A stretch of DNA of 64,000 bases from Anseranas semipalmata (lineage: Eukaryota > Chordata > Aves > Anseriformes > Anseranatidae): assembly GCA_013399115.1 (NCBI GenBank), contig VXAA01004294.1, positions 19,994 through 83,993 on the forward strand, given 5' to 3'. Positions 1 to 13,479 of the stretch are shown here, piece by piece (the stretch's first letter is position 1; the number at the start of each line of letters is the position of its first letter). The notes beneath the pieces were generated by a model, which had not been told where the DNA came from, did no database searches, and was given only the letters and a program-made list of their open reading frames with translations. The translations under genes were made by a program, and so were the position numbers.

Positions 1-638
1 TTGAGCTGAATCATCACATTTCCTGAGATCAAAACAGAGGTGGAAGAAAGTAGTACATAAAGGAGTATCTTTCCCGATTCTGTCTTTGCAGACCTCCACT
101 CTACAAGCCCCAAGAGCTCCAGTTCCCCAGTCCTTCACTCAGGAAAACATAAATAAATATCAGCATGCTTAATGCATTCTATATCCAAAATTCAAAAAAG
201 ATCATTTTGTTTGTTTGTTTGTTTGTTTTTAAGATTGAAAAGTGTGTACAGTAAAAACAGACATGATAAAGACAGACAGATATTATTGTTCCTCTTCATG
301 AGCTAGTCACAGTATTACTGTAGAGTATCTGGGTATTTCTGTTTCAAAGAACCCCAAATTATCAGCATGGTCAGCATATGCTATGATCTCAAGAGTGTTC
401 TTTGCCTGTGGGCCTGAGCTATCCATCACAGGTAAGTCTGCACAGTTTGTTTTTCTGGAGAAGGGTGGAGCTGTTAATGAGTTTGCAAGTGAAGACTAGA
501 ATAACTCTTTCGAAGCTTGTGCCATTACAAACACAATACAGCTCTCTCAGTTTAACTAACAGCCCATGCATATTGTTTATATAAAAGCATGACACACATC
601 AGATGTGTTCTAAAATCCCCAATGATTAATATGCTAAG
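1..638. other. AT-rich unique DNA, no gene seen
   Basis: The only structure I see is a short GTTT-type run at 205-230. The one open frame, near 402-584, is short, has no recognisable domain and is not flanked by convincing splice sites. I see no recognisable mobile element before the CR1 that begins near 639. Confidence 0.6.
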
Positions 639-1148
639 TACTGGGGCCCTCAGCACAAGAAGGACATGGACCTATTAGAATGAGTCCAGAGAAGGGCCAC
701 GAAGATGATCATAGGGCTGGAGCACCTCTCCAATGAAGAGGCTGAGGGAGTTGGGGTTGTTCAGCCTGGAGAAGAGAAGGCTCCTGGGAGACCTCATTGC
801 AGCCTTCCAGTACCTAAAGGGGGCCTACAGGAAAGATGGGGAGGGACTCCTTGTCAGGGAGTGTAGTGATAGGACAAGGAATAATGGTTTTAAGCTAAAA
901 AATGGTAGATTTAGATTAGATATTACAAAGAATTTCTTTATTATGAGGGTGGTGAGGCACTGGAACAGGTTGCCCAGAGAAGCTGTGGATGCCCCATCCC
1001 TGGAGGTGTTCAAGGCCAGGTTGGATGGGGCTTTGAGCAACCTGGTCTAGCAGGAGGTGTCCCTGTCTATGGAAGGGGGATTGGAATTAGGTAATCTTTT
1101 GATCTTTAAGGTCCCTTCCAACCCAAACCATTCTATGATTCTATGATA
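639..1148 (+). mobile_element. CR1 LINE, 5'-truncated 3' fragment
   Basis: This is the 3' end of a CR1 non-LTR retrotransposon on the plus strand. It holds the last part of the ORF2 (reverse transcriptase polyprotein) reading frame, a short 3' UTR ('ggtcccttccaaccc') and a tail of two copies of an ATTCTATGA-type unit at about 1131-1148. Truncation at the 5' end is normal for CR1, because reverse transcription starts at the 3' end and usually stops early. The 5' boundary is approximate. Recognition is from memory of the family; an exact subfamily would need a RepeatMasker search. Confidence 0.93.
733..1050 (+). pseudogene. CR1 ORF2 C-terminal remnant
   Basis: This is a 105-codon open frame that follows the C-terminal tail of CR1 ORF2. 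Family landmarks seen in order are [14 protein letters not shown] near residue 4, SDRTR near 45, [10 protein letters not shown] near 76, and PSLEVFKARLDG just before the family's usual stop (TAG, 1048-1050). The ATG is probably accidental: compared with the CR1 pattern I remember, about 2 bases seem to be missing near 735-740, so the upstream CR1 frame is shifted. The catalytic reverse-transcriptase and endonuclease domains are absent, so the product, if any, would have no activity. Confidence 0.85.
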
Positions 1149-2236
1149 AGTACTTGTCAGCAAACTCTGATAAATTGCTGCTATGCATCACATTTACTTG
1201 TTAAGAAACCACAGCAGAAAGACAAGAGAGTAACTTTCAGTGAACCCTCAGAGGTTGTTCAAAAGACTCTGGGCCACAATAAGCTATCAGTTATGGCTTC
1301 CTAAATACAGATACAGACTTTTTTTTTTAAATCAATTGATTTTCTTTAGAATAAAATCTAAATAAGCCAGATCAGAATCAAGCCTTTCAAATATAAAGAG
1401 AAAATCTGAGATACAGAAAAGGGAAATATCCCCTGAGGATAAACAACTGACTATCTATAATGAAAATCAGAAAGCTTTGTTGTTGGGTTGTGGAGAAAAG
1501 GATTCATTGTCTATCGAAATGCCATTCCTGTTCATTACACTTTCAACAATGTAATCACATTTATAAAATTTTGCTTACATGCTCACTAGTATAGTCCAAC
1601 CCTCAGCAATTAATACACTAATTGTTTGATACAGATAGCTATAAAGTACTCTAATTATACAGATTGTTTGAGGAGAAAAGAAAATGATTTCATTCTGCAG
1701 CAAATGTGAAAAAAGATGCTTAAAATTGATGGCTTTGCTCAGTACAGAACATAATAGGCAAAAAACTGTTAACATTTTGAAAAGCAAGGAAGTGCAAGAG
1801 TAATAAAAGCAGATGTTCACACAATTGTGTGAAAGTGCCACAAAGTTCACACTGCAGTAGCTGCAGTATCTAGTCAGTGTTATCTGTGTTGCAACCTGCC
1901 TGATGCTACTGCTATAATCGATTATAACAAGAGGTGTGTTCAATTTTCACAGGAAAACTGAGAAAGGTTCTCAGGTTTTCTTATAAGTCAGGAACTCAGC
2001 AAAATATCCCTGGGAGTCTGTGGGACAAAGAACATACACATATTATGTCTTGTACCATGCTAGATGTACTGCCATGACTTACAAATTTGCAGTCATTCAG
2101 GCTAGATAACATGTTTGTGGAAATATGGCAAAAAATTGAGAAGAATTTTTAACAATTTGTCCAAATCTTTGAAATCTATTAATTTGGTATCAAAACAGAC
2201 AAAACTCAGGAGTTTTGGTGGGGAGATTGGTTGGGG
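1149..2236. other. AT-rich unique DNA, no gene seen
   Basis: I see no gene, RNA gene or recognisable mobile element. The open frame on the minus strand at 1575-1943 (122 codons) is rich in Cys, Ser and Leu, has no domain I recognise and lacks convincing splice context. I treat it as chance. Confidence 0.55.
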
Positions 2237-2320
2237 TTTTCCTTCCTTCCTTCCTTCCTTCCTTCCTTCCTTCCTTCCTTCCTTCCTTCCTTCCTTCCTT
2301 CCTTCCTTCCTTCCTTCCTA
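2237..2320. repeat. (CCTT)n microsatellite
   Basis: About 20 near-perfect copies of the tetranucleotide CCTT run from 2241 to 2319. Open frames of poly-(PSFL) and poly-(GRKE) on the two strands come from this repeat and are not genes. Confidence 0.98.
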
Positions 2321-2429
2321 GAATATATATACTGATATGAAATGAAAATGAAAAAATATGTGCCTGGGATGAGGCAAAATGAAAACTGTAAAACATAAAA
2401 GGGAACCACACTTTCCCTCTAGCACAACC

Positions 2430-2461
2430 AAAAACAAACAAACAAACAAACAAACAAAAAA
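2430..2461. repeat. (AAAC)n microsatellite
   Basis: A short AAAC tetranucleotide array of about 7 units. A-rich arrays of this type recur near 5820, 25900, 35695, 43830 and 59350 in this window, mostly as a few units. Confidence 0.9.
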
Positions 2462-2635
2462 ACACAGCACAGAAGACAAACTTTTCAACAACTGGGAGGT
2501 GAAAGCTGAGTTTAACTTAAATGCACTCTGGGATTTCAGAGATTTCATATTGCCTTTAAATTAGCCTCACACGTTTAGCAGATATCTTTATGTAAGATAG
2601 ATATCTTCATCTAATATAGATATCTTTAGCAGATA

Positions 2636-2669
2636 ACTATATTAAGACATTTAAAAGTCTTAATATAGT
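2636..2669. repeat. 13-bp perfect inverted repeat (hairpin)
   Basis: The arms at 2636-2648 and 2657-2669 are exact reverse complements of 13 bp and enclose an 8-base A/T loop. Just upstream, 2576-2635 holds three close direct copies of AGATATCTT and two of TAGCAGATA. The arms are AT-rich, so this could be chance. It could also be the end of a decayed small DNA transposon, but I see no matching terminal repeats or target duplication. Confidence 0.7.
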
Positions 2670-5600
2670 ACTTAAAGAATTATTCTTATTTATAGAATTT
2701 AATAGCAAAAATCATAATCTCTTTAGGATTGTTTCATGTAATATCTATTTTTCTATATTCTGTATTTTTAAAGCAAGCTCTGTAGACCTCTGTTGACTTT
2801 TTAGAGGCTTCTATTTACCGCCTTTTCTCTGGAGAGGCTGGTTAAACCATAAGGGTCATAACCAAGGACAGCATGGTCCTTAAAGAAGCTCTGCAACTCT
2901 AGGGAGAAAATAAAGATGAAAGGGTTATTCTTTAGTAAGGTTAGCTTAGGGCTTCTGTGAATCTGCAGCGAGCTCCTATTGGAGCCAAAGGATTACCATT
3001 AATGCTATCCACTCTGCAGCTGAAGGCTGCTGCGAGTTGTGCAAATAGTCTGTTAAATTTTTGTTTCTCACTTTCGGTCCCCACATTGAAAGCTAGCACA
3101 CAGCAAGGCAAAATAGAAGTGCAAACTCAGGACAAAAGCTAAGGCAATAGAGTAAAATAAAACATTTTGTATAGGCAAGTCACACACAGTCTACTAAAAG
3201 TATGAACTGTTTATTCTCCATATGGTTTATACAAACCCCTGCTCTGAATTGTGAAGGGCACTGGATTTAACCCAGTGCAATTCATATATTTTAAATGGAT
3301 TTACTTCTCATTTATAAAAGTTTAAATGACAGGTGTTCTACCTTGATTCTAATATTTTTAATGAACACACCATATGAAGTAACATACATTTTACCTTTTG
3401 AACCTGATTTAATTCACTACATATCAAACCAAACTGACCAAACATTGTGTGTGTGATTGTCTTTGCAAACAGGCAGTTAGATAATAATGATTCTATAAGA
3501 AATGGTACTGAAGGGTTTTTTGCTTTTGGCAGCCTTCTATGTTAGAAAAGAAATCTGACTCAATCTGTTAAATTTAAAATAGTTAATAAAAGATTGGATA
3601 GTGAAGGTTTAACACAAATGGGCTGAGTGCCTTGTGAATAGGCTCAGAAAGCCCATTTTCAGTAGGAGGAAAACTAATGTATTCCCAGCTTCCTAAAAAA
3701 AACTTAGATCGTGTTTAATATAGTATTTGTAGGTTAATTAGTCATATGCTTTATCTCAATTCTTTGAAGTAAAGGTTGTCCTCAGAAAGATGCAATCTAG
3801 AGCTTTGGAAGCAAAGCTGATGGAAGGTAACACTCTTCCACTACTAGTGAATCATGAGGGAGAAGTACTCTTAAATCCTTTTAAAATTACTTCTCTATTC
3901 TTCCTACCTTCTCCTCTCTTATTCAGAACTTGATATCCAGAGGGAAGTCAAGTCAAAAGTTTGAAAATTAGACCGGATAGAAAAAGTTTGTGTTACTACC
4001 TGCCATTTATTCTGACCTGAAATTATCTGACTTTTATGTTCACAGGTCCCATCATGAATTGTATTTAGAGTCACATAATGTACTAGGATCGACAAAATAC
4101 TAAAAATTTTCTGAAAAACTGAGAAGTTATTTAAACTAATTAAGTAAGAATATCTTTCCCTTCTTTATGAAACTTTCAGGAAATACATCAGCCATTCACA
4201 TTCAAAACATAAACAAACAAACCAAACAAATACAAACCCAGAGTGCAAACAATATCATTACAGATTTCTCACTTCAGTCCCTGAATGGCAATAAGAAAAG
4301 GATGCATCAACAAGTTTAACACCATGATCTGATCTAAAATAGTGCAAATTGTCCATCTGAGAAGACAAAACCATCCTGCATTGGCCTTTTAACACCTGAT
4401 TGGTATGGAAAGCTTTCCATTAGTACCATTAGAAAATGCATGTTTTAGTAGAAATATTTTATTTATCATCTATGTTCTTGTATAGAGGTTGTAGTAAATC
4501 AGACTTGCATACAGAATCTTGAAGGTTAAAATAATTATTTGTCCTGGAGGTTCTCTGAAATGTTCACAAACGTTTTTACACCTTAGAGACAGTAAGACTT
4601 AAAATCACAGAGATGCTTTATTGTGCCTAAGAATAAACTCATCAACCAAATATATAAAGCCTCAAAGTGTAATATTTCTTTCCTCTGCCAAAAAGAATTC
4701 ACTTTTCAAACATAGATTATCAGGAACACACTTCGCTTTGCTATTGACAGAATTTTGTTTATTCAACTTTCTTTTTAAAATCCTTTTAAAACTTAAAAAA
4801 AATATGATAAGCTAGTATTTTTAAATTTCAGAAGAGCAGAGTGTTCTTTTGCATGCAAGATTCTTTTTGATGCAATTTAAAATTATCATCATCTGAAACA
4901 TCTGCCAGAGATAGATGCTTTGGACACTGCTAATTGCTAAATCATGTGCAGCTGTACACATTTTTGATAGCCCTTATAGCTCACAAATCTGCTTCAACAG
5001 CCACAAATCTAAACCATTCCCTCTATTATCATCAGTGTTATCATGTTTTTATACACAAAACCAATGCTTGCAGGTTCAGATGCAGAAATGAAAAAAGCTT
5101 CTGTTTAGTGGACTATATCTATTTTAAGATTAAAATGTTTTTTTCTTAAAATTATAAGAAAAACACTGGAAAAATAGATCAATCAACCTTTTTCTCCTGT
5201 GGAAAATAATAACCAGTTTGCAACCATTTCTAGAAAATGTCAAGGAAGAAACTGCTTTCAAATGTCAAAGAACTTGAGGTTTTTGTATATTGAGAAGAGC
5301 TAGCCATTATTTTGTACTTCTTTGTACCCCAGTAGCAAAAGAGTGACTCAAATGACCATGAAAGAATAGATTAAACCAATAGAAGTTGTAGAAACAAAGA
5401 TCTGTGATCAGAGGGGAAGGAAACTAATGATATGGTACCTCAGTATTCACAGAGATACTTAACAAGAATTTGTTGGCCTACTGGGATTTCTGCAGCTATG
5501 AAAGATGTGAGGAAGGTTAGGATCACTTAAGAGGTGGTCACCTGCGTAGGTCTGGGCCTTTGCTCCTTCAGAGTTGTTTGGAAAGTTTGAGGAATTTGAA

Positions 5601-6268
5601 AACTCAGATCGCTTATGCAGTCTTTTAGTTGTTCCTCTTGTTTATCACACACAATCTGTAGGCTGATACCAAGTTTTGAATTCCTGCCTTGTTTTGTGAA
5701 TTGGATGTGAAGTACTCAGAGAAGAGTAAGGACTGTAAAGAAAATAAAGATGGATCACCTGTGCCTCCTTTATTGAAGACACTGAAAAGTGTGAAGTTTG
5801 TGAAGCAGAGGAATGAAAACAAACAAACAACAAACAATCAAATGACCACCTGTCAACCTCAAGGTTAAGTGCTGTCCTGAAAATCTGAATCTAACCTTTG
5901 CTTGTTTTACATTATCATGCCAAATCACTTAAATAGTCTTTCATGCATGATTTTATAATGATGTTAGTACTTTCTGGATGCTCACTTCCACATACCCAGA
6001 TTCAGACTTACATATTCTACAGATCATGTTGATACCAGTAAATACTTAAATATGTTTTGTGTGAAATAGATAAAATATGTACTTTGAGGAAAGGGCAAGA
6101 TGACCCAGGCGTTGGAGATGTCTAAAGGATGATTAACTGAGGAACTGCTAATCAGGAAGACCATTATGTTGATATTCTTGAGGGAAACATCCTGACGGAT
6201 GCCCTTGAATACATCACCAATCAACGTAACCATAAATTGTTGGTTGAAAACCAAAGATCAGAAGTATT
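2670..6268. other. AT-rich unique DNA, no gene seen
   Basis: No open frame of interest, no RNA gene and no recognisable mobile element are visible here. Short frames such as 4621-4815, 4934-5149 and 5625-5837 have no recognisable domains. Confidence 0.5.
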
Positions 6269-6274
6269 CTAATG

Positions 6275-6614
6275 TGAACTATCTTCAATATAATAGTAAA
6301 AATTACACCCCTAGGTTGGGAGACCCCAGTCCAACAGGAGACCCTTCCCCTCTGAGGAGGCGCAGAATGATTTTGTCATGTCAGCAGTATGCTAATTATG
6401 TAACCAATCAGAAGTTAGAGGATTGTAGTAACATGTAAATGTCATGATAAGGGATTGTACAAAGAGTGGCACAGAAAATCCTTAGGTGTGCCAGCTTTGT
6501 GGGAAACCACCTGCTACCCAGACTTGTGCAATTCTGAAATAAGCAATATCTTGACCTAGTGTGTGGATCGGCTTATTGCACACCAGGTAACGAATCTGAA
6601 CCTTTTATCGGACA
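6275..6614 (+). mobile_element. Probable solo LTR of an endogenous retrovirus
   Basis: The segment begins TG and ends CA and is bracketed by CTAATG (6269-6274) and GTAATG (6615-6620), a 6-bp target duplication with one mismatch. A 6-bp duplication would suit a class II (ERVK-like) element, which is inference. An AATAAG polyadenylation-like signal lies at 6538-6543, followed by a short segment to the 3' end, which gives the plus orientation. The stretch from about 6485 to 6614 looks to me like the R-U5 part of an avian LTR. The 3' end is better supported than the 5' end. No retroviral internal sequence is next to it, so I read it as a solo LTR. Confidence 0.62.
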
Positions 6615-6620
6615 GTAATG

Positions 6621-9600
6621 TGAATATGTGAACACAGTAAAAACATTTTTTTTTTATTTTGATAGAAATGTCATTGTTTACATGTGTTTTATTTTGTCCT
6701 GGTTTTTAATTTGGCTTCACTTTGAATTGGACAGAAGTCATTTTTCAGTGAACTAGAAACTCCTTTGATACTGCAAGTGCTGGGTGAAATGGAAGATCAT
6801 GTCAGTTGTCATGTTCTGTTGCTAATAACAGTGGTTAACATGACAAGAGCATCCACCAGACCATGTGCTATGCACAATAGGTGTGCTATGCATATTGGGA
6901 GACAGGTAAGTACAGGCAGTTTTGTTTCAATAACACAAAATATTTCCCTTTCGCCATTGAGGGAAAGGCTGTTTTAGAAATCAGTCATGAAATCCGTTTT
7001 TTTGTTCTTCTTTGGGATCCCAGTAGCAAAAGAGTGAAAGTCAGTTTTGAGAAATCAAACTTCATTTTTTAGACACACATTTTAACATCCAGATTTGACA
7101 CTGTTGACCTGAACCCATAACATAAAAATCATGTTTAGAAAATGTTCCGCTATTATAAAAATACAGCTGGTGCTAAATACTGATTTTTTACATTTCATTA
7201 TAGCTTACAGTGATTTTGTCTTAAGGTACAGAGTACAGAGCCATACAGTAGTATCTTGGCTAACTCTAAATAAGATAGACTGGTGCTAGAAGGAGCACAG
7301 CTACATTACAGCAATTTTCTACTTGTACTAATTTACCCCACTTCAACATTTCACAATTGGGTCGATGCACAATAGTACAGGAAGAAGAATTCTTTAAAAT
7401 ACCAATGATTAGGTTGCAGTTTACTTCCATTAAGGAAGAAATTGAATGTGGAGTAAAGTGCTTTGGGAACTGTGTTTGTATGTTATTTTTAATTCAATCC
7501 TGTGTATTTGCAAAGAATTTAAAGTTCTTTTTCCTTGTACATGTCACAAAGGAAACAATAAGAAGCAGCTCCTTTGCTCAGAGTTTCAGGAACCTTTTCA
7601 GTCAACATATATCCCCAAAACGTTTGCTCTCATACAACTGCGCTCAGAAAAGAAGAATTAAAGAAGTCATTCATTTTAAAGGAATGATAGGGTCAAGTCT
7701 CTTGCTACATTATTGAAGAGAACAAACACTCTTCAGGAGTATCAAAAGACACCATAAATCACAAAAGCAGTATGTTCCCTAAGATTTTTTTGGAAATATT
7801 GATTGCTTCCTACTATCCTATTCTGAAAAAGATGGCAGTTACCGTGTCTGAATGCAAACCACAGAAAAAAATACCATGTAAAAGGGGAAACATCACAGCT
7901 GAATTTCCTGACAGAAGTCAGACCTTTGCCTTTCTCAATGAGAGAATTAGATCTGTGAAAAACCCTTGCAGAGAGAGAATGTAAAGAATTACCTTTGCTT
8001 TTGTATCATAAATAATACTGTCCTCTGTTGTGGCAGTGCAATTACGATATTGGATCATTACCCCATTTTGTCAACATTTTAACAAACAAGTGGTTTGCAT
8101 TGTTCCCACTATATTCTAACATTCAAGCACATTTAGCAGAATAATAAAGTTCCAAGTGAAAAGGAAGAATTACTCAATTTCAATGATAAAGACACAGCAG
8201 ATTTTATACAAAACCTCTTTTTTTCTTTTTACAATATTATGATTTCTTCACTTAGCTTACTGGTTAATATATGAATAAACTGCACCGATGCTAAGAGCAG
8301 TGTTTTGTAGGTCCTTGGATCGTTGATATGTTATGAGAAAGCCAAAGATAGAAAAATGCATATTGACAGGACTTATTCTTGTCAGTAGCTTGTTATGCAT
8401 TCTTGGCTAAATCCTTGGCTTAGAATGAAAATCTAAAAAGATCCTGTATGATTTTAAAAAGTTGTTAAATTCTGATTTTTGAAGCCACTCTTCTGCTCCT
8501 CGGTTAAATTTATTGAAATACTTAAAAAAAAAAAAATCAGATGCTAGTTATCTTTGGCTAAAAACAAAAGCAAACAAAGTAAGTAAAACAAGTAAACAAA
8601 ATACTTCATAACATTTTCACATTTTGAGTCTTACTTTTCCTGTGACTTGAGTCATACAGGGCCAAATTCTCTCTGCACCCTACATTCAACTTTCCCACTA
8701 AAAAGGAGGAGGCATGCTTGTCAGGAAAATTCTGTTTCTGTGATTTTTTTTTTTTTTGGTATGGACATGGATATAGTTCAGACCAGCTTCGATAGTGTCC
8801 ATACATCAGCAGCCCCTACACCATCCTGTACTGGATGAAGTAAAGGCTACAAGGTGGAAGGAAAGGACAGAGGGAATTTTTAGGCAGCTTTTCTCTTCTC
8901 TTCCACTGTTGAAGGACTTCAAAGGGGACCACAAAGTAGGATCGAGAAACTGTTCCAAGCAGCCACCATCTATGAAACTAGCATTTCAGTACTTGCTGAT
9001 CAGATAAAGTATTCTGAAGGAACAATGTGCTTCCAAGAATTAATATTCAAAATGTATGAAGTGTAAAATGTGATTAGTTGCATGCAACAATGCGTGTTGA
9101 AGCAGTTCAGGGATCCTGTTGAAGTAAATCAGGGAGTGTTTCTGGCAATAACGCCGATTACGGAGATGAAGACCAAATGTGTAATTCAGCTGGCAATACA
9201 GTTTCAGGTTCTTAAGTCCTTGCTTCTGTGCTGAATCATTGCCACCCAAGCAGGTAGGAAAAATTTAAAAACATGGAGAAATAACAAACAACAATCAAGA
9301 AACATTAAATCTGGAATTTTGGCTTATGCTGCTCCTACTTAAGAGTTCAAAACACTGTTTCAATGTAATTGTGCAAAAAGAAGTGTCCCTTGTTATCCCA
9401 ATACTCTCATTTCCTAATCTTCTTGTATTTGTCACTATCAGCATCCCACCATCTTCCTTAATTTCTGCTTCTTTACAAGCTTGCATGTTTTCCTGCCAGC
9501 TGAATAAGGACATTATTTTGCACAAACTACCTTGTGTACTCTGATGAATACTGATTGTGTAATTTACATGAGACCTCACCTGATTTTTCTGAGAAAAAAT

Positions 9601-10378
9601 ACTTTAAAACAATCATGTAAATAATGTTTTTTACTTGTTACTTAACTATGGTGGGCTAATGCAGCATTCAAAGAACAAAACATATCATGTTTATCCATTT
9701 AGCTCTAAAAAAATATAACGAATTAGCTTAGCACTGATTTATTTAATGTGAGCCATGATATATATACTCACTCACAAATACAGCTTTTGGTGCTGGTAAC
9801 AATTTTTACTGCTGAGGTCAGAGCATTCATTCAGTAGTCTGTAATGGTACTGTAAAAGTAGTTACCTCTGCTGCAGACTGATTGCAAAACATATCCAAAT
9901 GTTGGGATCCTACTAATAAAATATTCTTTATGCTGATACTGTGGGTGTTCTTCAAGGAATCTGAACAGACTCTTGTTGTCTTACTACTAAATCCTCTTTG
10001 TGGTATTACATTCACCTGTGAGCTCTATCACAGTATTGTCCCTCTTTTCTGACTTCTGCCTCCTTACTGAAAGGTAGACTGAAAAGGGGAGCACAAGAAA
10101 TTACCGTGGTTGGTTTAGGAACAGTACCTTTTGAAGACCACACATTTAAACACAGTATATTCGACCAAATGATATCTGCTAAGACAAACTATGTCTTTCA
10201 AACTAACTAGGTAAAGAGAAGCTTTAATGAGGTGGTAAAATTGTTCAGAAGTCACCTGACAGAAACAGGAGATACAAAAGAAAGATACTCTCTGATTATT
10301 GTCTGAGTATACACCTTGTTCTCTCTTTTGGCAGAAAAGAAAGTATATATTGAGGAACATAACTGTTTGCTTTCCAAC
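6621..10378. other. AT-rich unique DNA, no gene seen
   Basis: I see poly-T and poly-A runs (for example near 6649, 8523 and 8745) but no recognisable element. The frames at 7357-7716 and 7772-7984 are unremarkable in composition and have no domain I can name. Confidence 0.5.
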
Positions 10379-10599
<221 letters not shown>

Positions 10600-10600
10600 N
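10600..10600. other. Single N at the edge of the CTTT array
   Basis: An undetermined base sits exactly at the boundary between the CTTT array and unique sequence. This suggests a collapsed or patched repeat rather than a simple miscall. Confidence 0.95.
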
Positions 10601-13252
10601 GGGGCTAATCAAGGAAGAAGTGAAGTAGTTGGCTAGGCAAAGAATGAAAGAAAGAAAAAACTATTACTTGAATAAGTAGCCACAGGGGAATTCTGGGTGC
10701 CCTGAGAAATTCTTACCTAAACTAAGGAATACACATGAACATGTTGCAGGGAAAAGCTGATCTCTTTCTTGTGTTAACAACAATAATAAAGATTTAAAAA
10801 AAATAAAATAAAAATTGTTGTAAGTCCAATTTCAGATTTCCACAAAGTGAACTGTGTGCCAAAGCTCAAGATAGCTGTTGAGGGCAACTTTGACCTGGAG
10901 GCCTACAGAAAACATGACTTATGATTACCCTACTTGATCCACAAGATTAGTGCAAGAGTAGCGTGAAAATGCTTCTTTATCTGCGTTTCATCACTTACCC
11001 AAAGATGTCGTGCATGTATGTATGTAAGCATGTTTCAGTTTGTTTTTCATTAGCTCAGGTAACTAGTGCGTTTGAATTTTCTTGGTTACATTTGGCTGCC
11101 CTCAAAACAAGATGCTATTTTAACACTTAAAAACTGGGATGTTGTACTGTAGACCCTGTTTAACAAGACAAGTAATTTGACTAGTCTTGTTTATTTACCT
11201 TCTCCTTGCCCCAGTTGCACCCAGTTAAGTATGAGGAGGTTGCAACTTTGTCAGGGAAGTTCTATATTGCTAAGGTTTTACACCAGTAAAGCATCCACAG
11301 ACTCAAATAATTTACTGCATTTTCAAATTTCACTGCAGAAAACAGATCACAGGGTTTGGGGCATTATCTGTACATTTCTGCCTGATAGTCCTGCTCCATT
11401 GACTTTCAGAAAGATTTTTCCAGCAAATATGTGGAGCTGGGTGAATATCTCAAACAGAAAGTACACAGGGAGGTAGAATGTGAATTAGTATGAGAAACAA
11501 ATTCTATTTTCAAAGGTCTCAAAATAAACTGCAAATACGTTATCATCTCTGCAAGCTTCCTTGTGACAACTATTTTTACTCTTTTTAAAGAGAGTGAAAC
11601 AAAAGGACAAGCAAACTAAATGACTTGAAATTATCCGTGGCAAATCTGGAAGCAGAATATATTCAGAAAGCTCTTGTCAACGAGTGAGACACTTGAGCAA
11701 GTTTTCAAACTGAAGTTTAGCTAAAGGGCTTCTGAAATCCATTGTGTTCGCTAAATAGGAAAAATAGATTATTTGAGTGTCATAGATTCTATGTGATGCC
11801 TCTACTTGTGTACTTGCTGCTGAGTACACAGTGGTTTCCAGGGTTCAGATTTTTTCAACTTTCCTCTTTAACAGGCCTTGTAGGACAGATAAAGAAAAGG
11901 AAGAACACTACACTGCCACGGGTAGAAAAGAAAACACCCTTCCTGTATGAAAACACTAATTTAAAAATGTCCATAGTCACTTATTTTTAAATTATAAAGC
12001 CAACATAATTATAAATTATGCTTTTTTTTTTTTTTTTCTTTCAAAAGAGGGATTTGATATAGCTTAGTTGCTTCCATGGTGCAGGCCAGTATCTATAACA
12101 AATTCTGCTTAGTTACAAAACATGAGAAATTTCAATAGTACATTGACCAAAAGTTCATTTTTTTTCACATTTCAGTTTTGATGAATACATGTACCAACAA
12201 TCAAATGCAGTTCTCCTATTACCTATGCAACAGTAGCCCAAGTTATTGCTTGGGCATTCTCACATGATTTTGATGATGAGAAAAAATAAAAATAAAAAAA
12301 AAATAAAATAAAATGAAAGTTAATCCCTTAAGTAGCTTTGAGTGTCTAGGCCTAAATGACCTCAATTTCCTTTGACTTCAATATGAATTGAAGCTTCACA
12401 GTCCCTCACAGAGTATTTAGCACTTGAATTATTATACAACATCAGAAATTCTGGTCATTATTTTGATCTCTCTGGGTCAGAGAGGTTACATTTTGTCATA
12501 AACCCAGCTGACTCTGCCTTTGCCTTGAATCACATTAATTGCTTTTGGTGGGCCAAAGTTCACGACTTTGCAGCTCATTCTACAGTACCTTTTGGCCATC
12601 CACGTAAATCTCTGTCAGATAAATAACTGTAATTTCTTCAGTACATCGTATTCTTCTGTTCCTTCTCCTCGACTTGTAATTGTCTTACTCATCTTTAACT
12701 GACAGTCCAGCAAATCATTTATTTCTAAATGTATGAAGTTTCTTGAGTCTATATCAGTTTATTTATTTTTTGAAAAGAAATCCCCGTGAAAATGTTACTG
12801 CCTGCCTAATTTGAATGTAGCTAAGCTGAGAACACTGCAACATTTCAGAAACAGAATTGTCTTCTCCTTAGTACAGGTGCTATTTTCTGCATACCGTATG
12901 GGAGTGCACAGAGCTGGAGAGCATACATTGCCTGAAGCAAGAGGCAGCGCTTGTTGCAGCACATCCGAAACAGGGCTGCAGCCTGGAGGTTGGATAGTGC
13001 TCAACTGGCGCACAGCTTGGTCCTTGCATCCTCTTTACTTATGAAGGCAGCAGTCTGCTACTTCTGTTGGATGAGAGTAAGGATCCCCACCGTTGGCAGA
13101 TGACAGAGGACACCACTTTCATTTCATTGCTCTTTTTGCGGAGCTATGTGCATCAAGACTGAGTATTCATCCTATGGGAAGTCTGCAGGAAGCTACAACA
13201 TCTGCACTCGGCTTGCCATCCTCTTTAGAATTTGACCAAAATACCCAGATAT
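10601..13252. other. AT-rich unique DNA, no gene seen
   Basis: No recognisable coding exon or mobile element. The subregion 12895-13220 is less AT-rich than its surroundings and reads as ordinary unique sequence. I cannot assign it. Confidence 0.5.
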
Positions 13253-13350
13253 TGTGCACAAGCTAACAAAAGGAATGTACATACATATGTACATTCAAAA
13301 GGAATATACATGTATACATATATATGCACATACAAAAAGAATATACATAC
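13253..13350. repeat. Imperfect minisatellite-like repeat
   Basis: Three diverged units begin with AAAAGGAATRTACAT or AAAAAGAATATACAT, near 13267, 13298 and 13335, and each is followed by an alternating TACATA-rich stretch. Unit lengths differ (roughly 30, 37 and 24 bases), so this is a loose local duplication rather than a clean tandem array. Confidence 0.6.
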
Positions 13351-13430
13351 ATACTGTTGTTGTCTGAGTGGAATGAGCAAAATAAGGGTTTTGAGACAAA
13401 TGATTGCATGGCTTGTTTTCATTAATGGAA

Positions 13431-13479
13431 TTTCTTTTTTCTTTTCTTTCTTTCTTTGTGTGTGTGTGTGTGTGTGTGC
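13431..13479. repeat. Compound (CTTT)n/(TG)n microsatellite
   Basis: A pyrimidine run of TTTC/CTTT units passes directly into 11 TG repeats (13457-13478). Confidence 0.95.

Noticed and set aside
2237..2320. CRISPR-like regular repeats
   Set aside because: Short tandem units without spacers, in vertebrate DNA.
2115..2465. Poly-(PSFL) and (GRKE) frames
   Set aside because: Translations of the CCTT array.
7357..7716. 119-codon frame
   Set aside because: Composition is unlike a structured protein and there is no recognised motif; likely chance.
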